A DNA stretch of 64,000 bases from Jejuia sp047345485 (GCF_047345485.1 NZ_JBLFEN010000003.1:310001-374000); one strand, 5' to 3'. Numbered from the stretch's first letter, positions 8,449-16,910 are shown. The notes: generated by a model from the letters alone, not told the origin. Translations and numbers: made by a program.

Positions 8449-8874
8449 ATGCAACATCTTATTAAAATCATCTGTTTTTTTATTTTAAGTACATCTTTAG
8501 CAGTAGCCCAAGATACTAGTAAAAATACGGTAGCAGTCACCGTTTCAAATTTAGAGAGTAACAAAGGAAAGGTTTACATAGCACTTTATGATGCAGAACA
8601 ACACTTTTTGAAGAAAATATTTAGAGCCAACTTTTCTGAAATAAAAGATAATAGTTGCGCATTAACTTTTAAAAACATACCTAATGGTATTTACGCAGTA
8701 TCTATATTTCATGATGAAAATGATAATAATAAAATGGATACAGGTGTTTTTGGAATCCCAAAAGAAGATTACGGATGCTCTAATAATGCCACAGGATTTA
8801 TGGGACCACCAAAATGGGAAGATGCAAAATTCCGAGTAAACAATACATCAGTAACACAACACATAACATTATAA
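8449..8874 (+). CDS. Secreted DUF2141 domain protein
   Basis: A 141-residue secreted protein with signal peptide (about residues 1-20, ending AVAQ) and a DUF2141 beta domain: VTVSNLESNKGKVYIALYD (about 30-48), a central NIPNGIYAVSIFHDENDNNKMD (about 84-105) and the closing GIPKEDYGCSNNA segment. The DENDNNKMD stretch resembles a calcium-binding loop. Function of the family is unknown. It is the first gene of a probable operon leading to the kinase, and its promoter carries a LytTR-type direct repeat, so it may be an output or an extracytoplasmic sensor component of the system. Confidence 0.85.
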   Translation: MQHLIKIICFFILSTSLAVAQDTSKNTVAVTVSNLESNKGKVYIALYDAEQHFLKKIFRANFSEIKDNSCALTFKNIPNGIYAVSIFHDENDNNKMDTGVFGIPKEDYGCSNNATGFMGPPKWEDAKFRVNNTSVTQHITL

Positions 8875-8884
8875 ATCTATTATT

Positions 8885-9508
8885 ATGAAACATTTAATAA
8901 TTATAACAGTACTATTTATTTCTGCTGTAACAACAGCACAAACTAATTACGAAAAAGGCATGCAAAAAGCATTTGAGCTTTGGAGCAATAATAAACCAGT
9001 AGAAGCAGCAAATTTATTTGAGCGTATTGCATCAGCTGAAACAGATAATTGGTTACCATGCTATTGGGCAGCACAAATAAATATATTAACCAGTTTTGGA
9101 GAGCAAGACAAAGATAAACTTACAGCCAAACTTAAAAAGGGACAAGATTTATTAAACGATGCTACAGCAATTTCTAAAAACAATCCAGAAATTATGGTTA
9201 TGCAAGCATTATTACATACCGCTTGGATAGCGTTTGACGGGGCAACATATGGTATGATATTATCACCAAAAGTTGTAGAGCTTTATGCGAAAGCGGAAGC
9301 TATTGCGCCAGAAAACCCAAGAGTTATAGCATCTAAAGCAGAATGGAATATAGGTAGTGCCAAATATTTTGGACAAGATACAACAGCATTTTGCAAAGAT
9401 TTAGAACGTGCTTTAGAACTTTTCGCTAAATTTAAACCAGAAAGCGAATTTCATCCCAAATGGGGAAAAGATCGTGTAGAGGAGTTATTAAAATCTTGCA
9501 AGAAGTAA
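8885..9508 (+). CDS. Secreted alpha-helical protein, TPR-like
   Basis: The 207-residue precursor has a signal peptide (about residues 1-18, ending TTAQ) followed by helices with a tetratricopeptide-like spacing: MQKAFELWSNNKPVEAANLFERIA (about 25-48) and KVVELYAKAEAIAPENPRVIASKAEWNIGSA (about 128-158). It starts 10 bp after the DUF2141 gene and 23 bp before the kinase gene. TPR-like proteins usually mediate protein contacts; here a periplasmic role beside the signalling system is inferred. I do not recognise a specific family. Confidence 0.75.
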   Translation: MKHLIIITVLFISAVTTAQTNYEKGMQKAFELWSNNKPVEAANLFERIASAETDNWLPCYWAAQINILTSFGEQDKDKLTAKLKKGQDLLNDATAISKNNPEIMVMQALLHTAWIAFDGATYGMILSPKVVELYAKAEAIAPENPRVIASKAEWNIGSAKYFGQDTTAFCKDLERALELFAKFKPESEFHPKWGKDRVEELLKSCKK

Positions 9509-9531
9509 ATTTTAAGTTTTAAAATAGCAAC

Positions 9532-10875
9532 ATGAAAAAATCAATCAAACAAATTATTATAACCTTTATCATTGGTTGTATTGTCTATGTAATTGGAGAA
9601 TTACTTTCAGATAAATTTAGTTATAATTCTATACAGGATTTTTTCATCGATTTTGGCTTCTATCAGTTATATGCTTTTGTCTTAGGGTATTCTAATATGT
9701 ACTTTTTTGGCAGGATGAAGACATTTAATTGGAAAAGAAATGGCACATTAAAGCGCATCATTATAGGTTCACTTGGAGCCACATTAATAACATTGGTAGG
9801 CTTATTCTTTTTAAGACTGTTTACTTATTTTGTATTTGACGGCAACTCAATAGAAGCATTTTTACAAAGAGAACGTTTTCAATATTATTATTTCGGACTA
9901 TGGATTACCTTAGCTATTGTATCTGTATTTCATATTATATATTTCTATAATAGGTATCAGCAAAATAAGTTAAAAGAACAAAAGGTAATTGCAGGAACCG
10001 CAAGCGCGAAATTTGATGCTTTAAAAAATCAATTAGATCCTCATTTTCTATTCAATAGTTTAAATGTATTAACCAGTTTAATTGAAGAAAACCCAAAACA
10101 GGCACAAAAATTTACCACTTCTTTATCTAAAGTATACCGCTATGTTTTAGAGCAAAAAAGTAAAGAGTTGGTTACTGTAGATGAGGAGTTGCAATTTGCA
10201 AAAACTTACATGTCTTTGCTAAAAATGCGTTTTGAAGATAGTATTGTGTTTACAATGCCAGAGCGTTCTTTAAATCCAGAAAGTAAAGTTGTGCCATTAT
10301 CATTGCAATTACTCTTAGAAAACGCAGTAAAACATAATATGGTAACATCTAGTAAGCCTTTACATATTAAAATTTACGAAGATGAAGAAGGGTATCTAGT
10401 AGTACAAAATAATTTACAACCCAAGCAAATTGTAAAAAAGAGTAGTGGCGTAGGTTTAAGCAATATTATGCAACGCTATAAATTACTTACTAAAAAAAAG
10501 ATAGACATAAATAAACAAGCAAGCAGTTTTGCGGTAGCAATACCAATGCTTACAAAACAAATAGCAATTATGAGAACAGAAACATCAAACCAAATGGATG
10601 ATACTTATCTACGAGCTAGAAATCACGTAGAAGAACTTAAAAACTTTTATTACAGTTTAATATCATACTGTTTAGTTATTCCGTTCTTAATTTTTATTAA
10701 CTACAAAACATTTTGGGGTTTCCAGTGGTTTTGGTTTCCGATGCTAGGTTGGGGCATAGGTTTAACTATACAAGCATTTAAGGTGTTTGTTAGTAATAAA
10801 ACATTTGGAGGAAATTGGGAGCGACGTAAAATTGAGCAGTTTATGAGAGAAGAGGAAGATAACCGTTGGAACTAA
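9532..10875 (+). CDS. LytS-type sensor histidine kinase with C-terminal 2TM domain
   Basis: This 447-residue kinase has four N-terminal membrane spans (about residues 8-25, 41-60, 75-100 and 120-141), a His_kinase segment with LDPHFLFNSLN (phosphorylated His about 171), an ATPase domain with LLENAVKHN (about 261-269) and SSGVGLSN (about 304-311). Unusually it continues into a second membrane unit, a 2TM domain (about 365-447). The two genes that follow encode free copies of that unit. It should phosphorylate the LytTR regulator at 11726. The signal is unknown. Promoter repeats upstream of 8449 suggest a feedback loop. Confidence 0.9.
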   Translation: MKKSIKQIIITFIIGCIVYVIGELLSDKFSYNSIQDFFIDFGFYQLYAFVLGYSNMYFFGRMKTFNWKRNGTLKRIIIGSLGATLITLVGLFFLRLFTYFVFDGNSIEAFLQRERFQYYYFGLWITLAIVSVFHIIYFYNRYQQNKLKEQKVIAGTASAKFDALKNQLDPHFLFNSLNVLTSLIEENPKQAQKFTTSLSKVYRYVLEQKSKELVTVDEELQFAKTYMSLLKMRFEDSIVFTMPERSLNPESKVVPLSLQLLLENAVKHNMVTSSKPLHIKIYEDEEGYLVVQNNLQPKQIVKKSSGVGLSNIMQRYKLLTKKKIDINKQASSFAVAIPMLTKQIAIMRTETSNQMDDTYLRARNHVEELKNFYYSLISYCLVIPFLIFINYKTFWGFQWFWFPMLGWGIGLTIQAFKVFVSNKTFGGNWERRKIEQFMREEEDNRWN

Positions 10876-10879
10876 CACT

Positions 10880-11182
10880 ATGGAAAATTTATTAAATAAC
10901 CCACAAACACATACTTACAAAAGAGCAAAACAACGTGTAAAAGCTCTAAAAGGCTTTTACTATCATGTACTCACATATTGTTTAGTTATTCCGTTTTTAA
11001 TTTTTATTAACTATAAAACCTATTGGGGCGTAAAGTGGTTTGTTTTTTCAGCAATTGGTTGGGGTATTGGTTTAGCTATGCATGCCTATCGTGTGTACTC
11101 GCGAAACCCGATATTAGGACAAAACTGGGAAAAACGTAAAATCGAGCAATTTATGCGAGAAGAAGTAAAACAACAGCATTAA
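10880..11182 (+). CDS. 2TM-domain membrane protein, near copy of the kinase C-terminus
   Basis: A 100-residue protein made of one 2TM unit: a basic N-terminal helix, two membrane spans (about residues 28-46 and 52-72) and a conserved tail (NWEKRKIEQFMREE). Over this span it is strikingly close to the C-terminal 80 residues of the kinase gene that ends 4 bp upstream, even at the DNA level around the shared YCLVIPFLIFINYKT stretch, so it is a recent tandem duplicate. A sensory or accessory membrane role in the same pathway is inferred; the domain's function is not known. Confidence 0.85.
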   Translation: MENLLNNPQTHTYKRAKQRVKALKGFYYHVLTYCLVIPFLIFINYKTYWGVKWFVFSAIGWGIGLAMHAYRVYSRNPILGQNWEKRKIEQFMREEVKQQH

Positions 11183-11193
11183 AATATAAATTT

Positions 11194-11523
11194 ATGGAAA
11201 ATTACGATATTGAACCTTACGGTAAGGAAAACTATAAAAATGAAGACGCTTATATAAGGGCCGAAAAACGACTTAAAGCGCTTAAAGGCTTTTATTGGCA
11301 TGCCTTCTGGTATGTAGTTGTTAATATATTTATTGTTGTTATGATAGTAAGTAGCGGTGGTAATATTATGCATTATGGCACATGGTCTACACCCTTCTTT
11401 TGGGGTATTGGCTTAGGCTTTCATGCCATAGGTGTTTTTGGTAAAAATCGTCTTTTTGGTAAATCTTGGGAAGAACGCAAAATAAATGAGTTTATGGAAA
11501 AAGATAAACGCCAGTGGGATTAA
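11194..11523 (+). CDS. 2TM-domain membrane protein, more diverged copy
   Basis: The 109-residue protein has the same 2TM plan as the previous gene: a lysine-rich lead helix (YIRAEKRLKALKGFYWHAF), two spans (about residues 42-58 and 68-90) and the signature tail (KSWEERKINEFMEKD). It is more diverged from the kinase C-terminus than the preceding gene. It lies 11 bp downstream of that gene, so kinase and both 2TM proteins are probably made together and could assemble through like domains. Direct evidence for interaction is lacking. Confidence 0.85.
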   Translation: MENYDIEPYGKENYKNEDAYIRAEKRLKALKGFYWHAFWYVVVNIFIVVMIVSSGGNIMHYGTWSTPFFWGIGLGFHAIGVFGKNRLFGKSWEERKINEFMEKDKRQWD

Positions 11524-11725
11524 AATACCCTTGGCGATATTTGTAAGGAGTCGGGCTTTCCTTCAAACGTACTTAATCTCGTTTTAGGCTTAATTTATAA
11601 AGTCCGTTTCTATATAAATGCAAAAGGATATTATTTCTATACTAACAGAATCTAGAGGTAAATCAATGATATCAATTAACATCAAACATATTAATTAACC
11701 ATCGGTAATCAAAAATCAAAAAAAA

Positions 11726-12481
11726 ATGAGTGTAATAATTATAGAAGATGAAAAACCATCAGCAAGACGTTTACAGCGTATGCTTAAAAGTTTAGAGGTC
11801 AATGCAGAGGTTATGTTGCATTCTGTTGAAGAATCTATAGTATGGTTTCAAAATAATGCACATCCAGATTTAATATTTTTAGACATTCAATTAAGCGACG
11901 GTTTATCTTTTGAGATTTTTGAAACTATAGAAATTAAATCTGCAGTAATATTTACTACAGCCTATGATGAGTACGCCTTACAAGCCTTTAAGTTAAATAG
12001 TATTGATTATTTATTAAAGCCAATTGATGAAGATGATTTAGCTATTGCAGTAAAAAAATACCAAGAACGTGCGCCGCGACAACAAGCCGTTACATTAGAT
12101 TTTAATGATATAAAAAAACTACTAGTAAACCCTATAGACCGTGACTATAAAAAACGCTTTTCGGTAAAAGTAGGGCAACATCTTAAGCTAATTAATATAG
12201 ATGAAATAGAATGTTTTTACAGCGAAAATAAGGGTACTTACATATATACCAGTGACAACCGAAATTACTTAATAGATACAACGCTAGAACAGCTAGAAGA
12301 AGCGCTAGAACCACAAATATTTTTTCGTATCAACCGAAAATTCTTTGTAAATATAAATGCTATTAAAGATATGGTAAGTTATACCAACTCACGTTTACAA
12401 ATAAAATTAAACTCATATAACGAGCAAGAGGTTATCGTAGCAAGAGAACGCGTAAAAGATTTTAAGGCTTGGTTGGAGTGA
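11726..12481 (+). CDS. LytTR-family response regulator
   Basis: A 251-residue response regulator. The receiver domain (about residues 1-120) has the acidic EDE near residue 8, the phosphoacceptor aspartate at about 53 (FLDIQLSDG) and the lysine at about 98 (LLKPID). The DNA-binding LytTR domain (about 147-250) contains YIYTSDNRNYLIDTTLEQLEE and FFRINRKFFVNINAI. LytTR domains bind two 9-bp direct repeats; two such pairs occur in this window at 4156 and 8353. It lies 202 bp after the 2TM genes and may have its own promoter. Confidence 0.92.
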   Translation: MSVIIIEDEKPSARRLQRMLKSLEVNAEVMLHSVEESIVWFQNNAHPDLIFLDIQLSDGLSFEIFETIEIKSAVIFTTAYDEYALQAFKLNSIDYLLKPIDEDDLAIAVKKYQERAPRQQAVTLDFNDIKKLLVNPIDRDYKKRFSVKVGQHLKLINIDEIECFYSENKGTYIYTSDNRNYLIDTTLEQLEEALEPQIFFRINRKFFVNINAIKDMVSYTNSRLQIKLNSYNEQEVIVARERVKDFKAWLE

Positions 12482-12565
12482 TGTTTTACTAAATGCAGCA
12501 GATATAATTTACTTTCTTTATCAAAACACACATTAAAATTTTTATATTCAAAACTTAAAAACAAA

Positions 12566-12598
12566 AAAACCACTTTGTAAGCAAAGTGGTTTTTTCTA
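12566..12598. terminator. Hairpin terminator between the LytTR gene and the convergent FKBP gene
   Basis: AAACCACTTTG pairs with CAAAGTGGTTT across a short loop and is flanked by A and T runs on both sides, so it can serve both strands. The same 11-bp stem recurs at 13286-13317 on the other side of the FKBP gene. Confidence 0.75.
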
Positions 12599-12613
12599 TA
12601 GTGGTTCGTAAAT

Positions 12614-13075
12614 TTAATTTACCGAAATCAAGTTTATGTCAAAAATTAAAACGGCGCCTCCTGGAATACTACCTCTGCCAGCATTTCCATACGCTAAGTG
12701 AGATGGTACAAGTAAGATACCACTACCACCTTCTTTAAAATACGTGATACCTTCTGTCCAGCCTGCAATTACCTGTTGTAAACTAAACGAAATACCTGTA
12801 TCACTGCTTTCATCAAATACATCACCGTTTGTAAAATAACCTTTGTAAGCTACTGTTACGTTATCTGTAAATGTTGGTTGAACTCCAGTTCCTGCAGTAT
12901 CAACCACATAATATAAACCTGAATTACTTTTCTGAGCATTCAAATTATTTGCTGCTATGTAATCTGTGATTTCTGTATCGTTAGCGTCTCTAAAATCTGT
13001 TGTTTCATTATCGTTAGAATTACACGATACTAGCGCTAATACCATTAAAATTACTATTGTATATTTCATCATCAT
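12614..13075 (-). CDS. FKBP-type peptidyl-prolyl cis-trans isomerase lipoprotein
   Basis: The 153-residue lipoprotein has a lipobox (LALVSC) after a short signal sequence and an FKBP domain (about residues 55-153) with VTVAYKGYFTNGDVFDES, QVIAGWTEGITYFKEG and LLVPSHLAYG. FKBPs catalyse proline isomerisation during folding; this one would sit on the periplasmic face of a membrane. The frame is open further upstream, but the start is set at the ATG cluster 13075-13067 because a strong promoter (TTG-N19-TATATTTG, 13114-13085) lies directly before it. The gene stands alone between two hairpin terminators. Confidence 0.9.
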   Translation of the reverse strand: MMMKYTIVILMVLALVSCNSNDNETTDFRDANDTEITDYIAANNLNAQKSNSGLYYVVDTAGTGVQPTFTDNVTVAYKGYFTNGDVFDESSDTGISFSLQQVIAGWTEGITYFKEGGSGILLVPSHLAYGNAGRGSIPGGAVLIFDINLISVN

Positions 13076-13084
13076 TTTTTTATA

Positions 13085-13114
13085 CAAATATAATAGTAGC
13101 AACCAATTAAACAA
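13085..13114 (-). promoter_or_regulatory. Bacteroidota-type promoter of the FKBP gene
   Basis: On the minus strand TTG is followed by 19 nt and TATATTTG, the layout of the housekeeping promoter of Flavobacteriaceae (TTG, 17-19 nt, TAnnTTTG). The -7 element ends only 9 nt before the first ATG of the cluster, so the transcript has a very short leader or none. Confidence 0.8.
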
Positions 13115-13285
13115 ATCATAGTTAAATATTATTTTTGTAGTTTATGGTTATATTATTGATAAGTTTCTAATATTTTAAGTTTTACTTAGATTATTATCAA
13201 TAATAGTGCATATAAGGTTGAAATTTTATATTTGAGATTAGGTTTAGTTGAACTGTTAAATTAAAACAAATAAGTAAGAAACTAA

Positions 13286-13317
13286 AAAACCACTTTGTGA
13301 AAGCAAAGTGGTTTTTT
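13286..13317. terminator. Hairpin terminator downstream of htpG
   Basis: AAACCACTTTG and CAAAGTGGTTT flank a short GAAA-containing loop and A and T runs are present on both sides. It follows the htpG stop by about 60 bp on the minus strand. The stem is the same as that at 12566-12598. Confidence 0.7.
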
Positions 13318-13374
13318 ATATATGATAGCTGCTTAAAGATAAACAGTTTTTCAACGCTTAAAACATTGTATAAG

Positions 13375-15285
13375 TTATTTTATCATATCGTAGCTTCGCT
13401 TAATAAAGTTGGTTAACTCTTCGCCTTTAAGTAGGCCTTGAGATAAACGGGCCAAATCTAAGCTTTGGGTAATTAAACGCTCTTGTTTCTTTTTGGTTTT
13501 AGTGTTTAAAATTTCACCAACCAAATCAGAGTTAGTATTTACAACTAAGTTGTACATCTCTGGCATATTACCCATACCAAACATACCACCGCCACCGGTT
13601 TGTTGCATCTCCTTCATACGGCGCATAAACTCAGGTTGTGTAATAATAAAAGGGTTAGCATTACTATCCATAGCTTCTAGCTGTACTATAAATTTTTCTG
13701 AAGGAATAACTTCTTTTAGCAATTCATCTAAAGCCTTCGTTTGATCTTCATCTAACTTAGAAATTTTTGTATCGTCTTTCTTAATTAAATTATCAATATG
13801 ATCACCATCAACTCGCGCAAAAGAGATATTTTCTTTTGAAGATTCTAATTTTTGTATTAAGTGTGGTACAATTGGAGAATCTAATAGTAATACTTCGTAA
13901 TCTTTTGCTTTTGCAGCTTCAATATAACTGTGTTGCGCATCTTTATCAGAAGCATAAAGAATAACTAATTTGTTGTCTTTATCAGTTTGGTTTGCTTTTA
14001 TTTTATCATATAATTCTTGGTATGTAAAATAGTTACCATCAATTGTTGGATATAATGCAAAAGCATCTGCCTTTTCAAAGAATTTTTCTTCAGAAAGCAT
14101 ACCGTATTCAATTACAATTTTAATATCGTTCCATTTTGCTTCAAAATCTTCACGACTGTTATTGAATAATGATTTTAATTTATCAGCAACCTTTCTAGTA
14201 ATGTAAGACGAGATTTTCTTTACAGCACCATCAGCCTGTAAATATGAACGCGATACATTTAAAGGAATGTCTGGAGAGTCTATAACACCACGTAACATAG
14301 TTAAAAACTCAGGCACAATACCTTCTACATTATCTGTTACAAATACTTGATTTTGATATAATTGAATTTTATCTTTTTGTATTTGCATATCGTTCGACAT
14401 TTTAGGGAAATATAAAATCCCTGTTAAGTTGAACGGATAATCTACATTTAAGTGAATATTAAACAGAGGCTCTTCAAATTGCATTGGGTACAATTCTCTG
14501 TAAAAACCACTATAATCTTCATCTTTTAATTCAGAGGGTTGTTTAGTCCATGCTGGGTTTGGGTTGTTAATAATATCATCAACAGTAATTTGACGGTGTG
14601 GTTCTGTAGTTTCTTTACCGTCTTTATCTTTCGTTGTTTGTGGTTCGTGCTCTGGGTCGTTTACTTCCTTAGTTCCAAATTTAATGGCAACTGGCATAAA
14701 CTTGTTGTATTTGTTTAACAGCTCTCTAATGCGAGCTTCTTCTAAAAATTCTGTAGAGTCGTCAGCAATATGCAGTATAATCTCAGTGCCTCTATCAGTT
14801 TTATCAGCTTCTTCTAAGGTAAATTCAGGAGAGCCATCACACATCCAATGCGCAGCTGGTTCGTCTTTAAAAGATTTAGTGATAATTTCAACTTTTTCTG
14901 CAACCATAAAAGCGGAATAAAAACCAAGACCAAAATGCCCAATGATTCCAGAATCTTTAGCAGAATCTTTGTATTTATCTAAAAACTCTTCAGCTCCAGA
15001 AAAAGCAACTTGGTTAATGTATTTTTCAACTTCTTCGGCTGTCATACCTAAACCTTGATCTGTAATATGAAGCTTCTTACCTTCCTTATCAATTTTAACT
15101 TCAATTTGCGGGTTACCGTATTCTACCTTGGCTTCACCTACATTAGTTAAATGCTTAAGTTTTAAAGTGGCATCTGTTGCATTACTAATTAGCTCACGTA
15201 AAAAGATTTCGTGATCGCTGTACAAGAATTTTTTAATTAGCGGAAAGATATTCTCTACCGATACATTAATATTTCCTTTTGTCAT
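13375..15285 (-). CDS. htpG: Molecular chaperone HtpG (Hsp90)
   Basis: A 636-residue Hsp90 homologue. The N-terminal ATPase domain shows EIFLRELISNATDA (about residues 24-37), the DQGLGM motif and GHFGLGFYSAFMVA; a middle domain with the NVSRSYLQ element and a C-terminal dimerisation domain follow. It assists folding and remodelling of client proteins in the cytosol. Length is normal for bacterial HtpG. The gene is monocistronic, with a terminator downstream. A perfect inverted repeat (15297-15319) lies just before the start codon and may be its stress operator. Confidence 0.97.
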   Translation of the reverse strand: MTKGNINVSVENIFPLIKKFLYSDHEIFLRELISNATDATLKLKHLTNVGEAKVEYGNPQIEVKIDKEGKKLHITDQGLGMTAEEVEKYINQVAFSGAEEFLDKYKDSAKDSGIIGHFGLGFYSAFMVAEKVEIITKSFKDEPAAHWMCDGSPEFTLEEADKTDRGTEIILHIADDSTEFLEEARIRELLNKYNKFMPVAIKFGTKEVNDPEHEPQTTKDKDGKETTEPHRQITVDDIINNPNPAWTKQPSELKDEDYSGFYRELYPMQFEEPLFNIHLNVDYPFNLTGILYFPKMSNDMQIQKDKIQLYQNQVFVTDNVEGIVPEFLTMLRGVIDSPDIPLNVSRSYLQADGAVKKISSYITRKVADKLKSLFNNSREDFEAKWNDIKIVIEYGMLSEEKFFEKADAFALYPTIDGNYFTYQELYDKIKANQTDKDNKLVILYASDKDAQHSYIEAAKAKDYEVLLLDSPIVPHLIQKLESSKENISFARVDGDHIDNLIKKDDTKISKLDEDQTKALDELLKEVIPSEKFIVQLEAMDSNANPFIITQPEFMRRMKEMQQTGGGGMFGMGNMPEMYNLVVNTNSDLVGEILNTKTKKKQERLITQSLDLARLSQGLLKGEELTNFIKRSYDMIK

Positions 15286-15296
15286 GATATATGTGT

Positions 15297-15319
15297 TTGT
15301 CTATTTATTAATTAGACAA
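15297..15319. promoter_or_regulatory. Inverted repeat immediately upstream of htpG
   Basis: TTGTCTA and TAGACAA are perfect inverted repeats separated by 9 bp, ending 12 bp before the htpG start codon. The arm-9-arm layout is like the CIRCE operator of HrcA but the arm sequence differs, so the binding factor is unknown. It could also form a hairpin in the transcript leader. Confidence 0.5.
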
Positions 15320-15735
15320 TACATAAGTCAAAAAAAATACCAAGTATTTAAATATGACAAACTGACACTGTTTATGTCAACAAAAAAATCTAATTTGTTT
15401 AAGCGTATAAAACTCTAATAAATTATTGTAAAATTTTATATAGATAGCCAATATGCAATAATACTTATTTGTATTAAGGCAACGATCATTAATAAGTATA
15501 TAAGCGTGTTATTTATTTTAAAATTTTCCATAGTAGTGAGGGGATTTTATTTGTTAATAGATTTCTTTAGGTATTTTTATCATTCAAACAAAACTATGCA
15601 CTAAGTCGAAAAAAGTATATAAAATTACAGTTAAACGGAAAAAATAGACTTAAAACGGAATATTGTGAGGTTTTTAATCATATTAACGTGTAAAGTGCAC
15701 GTATAACTACCATTATTAGACTTTTATAAAAAGTG
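15320..15735. other. Intergenic stretch between htpG and the KASIII gene
   Basis: No coding region, RNA gene or repeat copy is recognisable here. A short frame-poor, AT-rich sequence contains an ACGTG/CACGT inverted pair near 15685-15702 and a single ACAGTTAAA near 15627 without a second LytTR-like half at 21 bp. Confidence 0.5.
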
Positions 15736-15780
15736 TAATTACCCTTAAAAATGAATAATTACCTTTAAAATGGTAATTTA
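15736..15780 (+). repeat. Tandem 15-bp repeats plus inverted half site upstream of the KASIII gene
   Basis: TAATTACCCTTAAAA (15736-15750) and TAATTACCTTTAAAA (15756-15770) repeat with a 20-bp period, and GGTAATTTA (15772-15780) forms an inverted copy of the TAATTACC part. They lie about 95 bp before the KASIII start and may be an operator. No known regulator is recognised. Confidence 0.5.
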
Positions 15781-15872
15781 TTGATGGTTTTAAGTGTTTA
15801 AAAGCGTTTATTTAAATAGCATTTTTAAAATTGAAAGTTTATATTTACTACTACTATAAAAATATGAATATG

Positions 15873-16880
15873 ATGTATAATTCCAGAATTACGGGACTTG
15901 GTAAATACGTGCCTGAAAATGTAGTAACTAATGATGATCTATCTAAAATGATGGATACTAATGATGCTTGGATACAAGAACGTACTGGAATTAAAGAACG
16001 AAGATGGATTGAAGAAGGCTCTAAAGATACATCTGCAGTAATGGGTGCTAAAGCTGCTAAAATTGCTATTGAACGCGCTGGATTAACTAAAGATGATATA
16101 GATTTTATTGTATTTGCAACACTTAGTCCCGATTATTATTTCCCTGGTTGTGGTGTGCAAATTCAAGATATGCTAGATATGCCAACTATTGGTGCTTTAG
16201 ATATTAGAAACCAGTGTACAGGATTTATATATGCAGTTTCTGTTGCAGATCAGTTTATTAAAACAGGTATGTATAAAAACATATTGGTAATAGGTGCAGA
16301 GTATCATTCTGGAGGATTAGAAAAATCAACAAGAGGTAGAAATGTAACTGTTATTTTTGGTGATGGTGCAGGAGCAGCAGTAATGAGTAGAACCGAAGAT
16401 AATACAAAAGGCGTTTTATCATCACATTTACATTCTGAAGGTAAATATGCTGAAGAATTAGTGGTTGAAGGCCCAAGTATCAAACATTGGGTGCCAGAAA
16501 TTTTAGAGGCTAACGACCCTGATGATACCTCGTATTATCCTTATATGAATGGACAATTTGTATTTAAACACGCTGTGGTACGCTTTAGTGAAGCCATTGT
16601 TGAAGGCTTAACGGCTAATAATTTACAAAAAGAAGATATTGATATGTTAATTCCGCATCAAGCCAATCTTCGAATTTCTCAATTTATTCAAAAGAAATTC
16701 GGATTACGAGACGATCAAGTATTTAATAATATTCAGCACTATGGAAATACAACTGCGGCATCAGTTATTATTGCATTAACTGAAGCTTGGGAAGAAGGTA
16801 AGATAAAAGATAATGACACTGTTGTATTAGCTGCCTTTGGTAGCGGTTTTACATGGGGTAGCGTAATTATAAAATGGTAA
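15873..16880 (+). CDS. fabH: 3-oxoacyl-ACP synthase III family protein (KASIII)
   Basis: The protein is a ketoacyl synthase III with the Cys-His-Asn triad: NQCTGF (Cys about residue 115), IPHQANLRI and HYGNTTAAS. It would condense acyl-CoA with malonyl-ACP to begin fatty-acid chains; some Bacteroidota paralogues serve other pathways. The open frame reaches back to 15831, but the Tyr-rich lead is unlike the family, so the start is set at one of the ATG codons 15864, 15870 or 15873; 15873 gives MYNSRITGLGKYVPEN. No acpP, plsX or rpmF gene is adjacent, which is unlike many fabH loci. A GAAA-loop terminator follows at once. Confidence 0.9.
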   Translation: MYNSRITGLGKYVPENVVTNDDLSKMMDTNDAWIQERTGIKERRWIEEGSKDTSAVMGAKAAKIAIERAGLTKDDIDFIVFATLSPDYYFPGCGVQIQDMLDMPTIGALDIRNQCTGFIYAVSVADQFIKTGMYKNILVIGAEYHSGGLEKSTRGRNVTVIFGDGAGAAVMSRTEDNTKGVLSSHLHSEGKYAEELVVEGPSIKHWVPEILEANDPDDTSYYPYMNGQFVFKHAVVRFSEAIVEGLTANNLQKEDIDMLIPHQANLRISQFIQKKFGLRDDQVFNNIQHYGNTTAASVIIALTEAWEEGKIKDNDTVVLAAFGSGFTWGSVIIKW

Positions 16881-16910
16881 ATTCCTGCGAAAGCAGGAAT
16901 CTGTTTTTGT
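16881..16910 (+). terminator. Intrinsic terminator of the KASIII gene
   Basis: ATTCCTGC and GCAGGAAT enclose a GAAA tetraloop directly after the TAA stop, followed by a T-rich tract. A stable, textbook terminator. Confidence 0.8.

Noticed and set aside
15626..15657. ACAGTTAAA near the KASIII gene as a third LytTR site
   Set aside because: No matching second half lies 21 bp away and the last base is off consensus; no -7 element sits at the distance seen in the other two sites.
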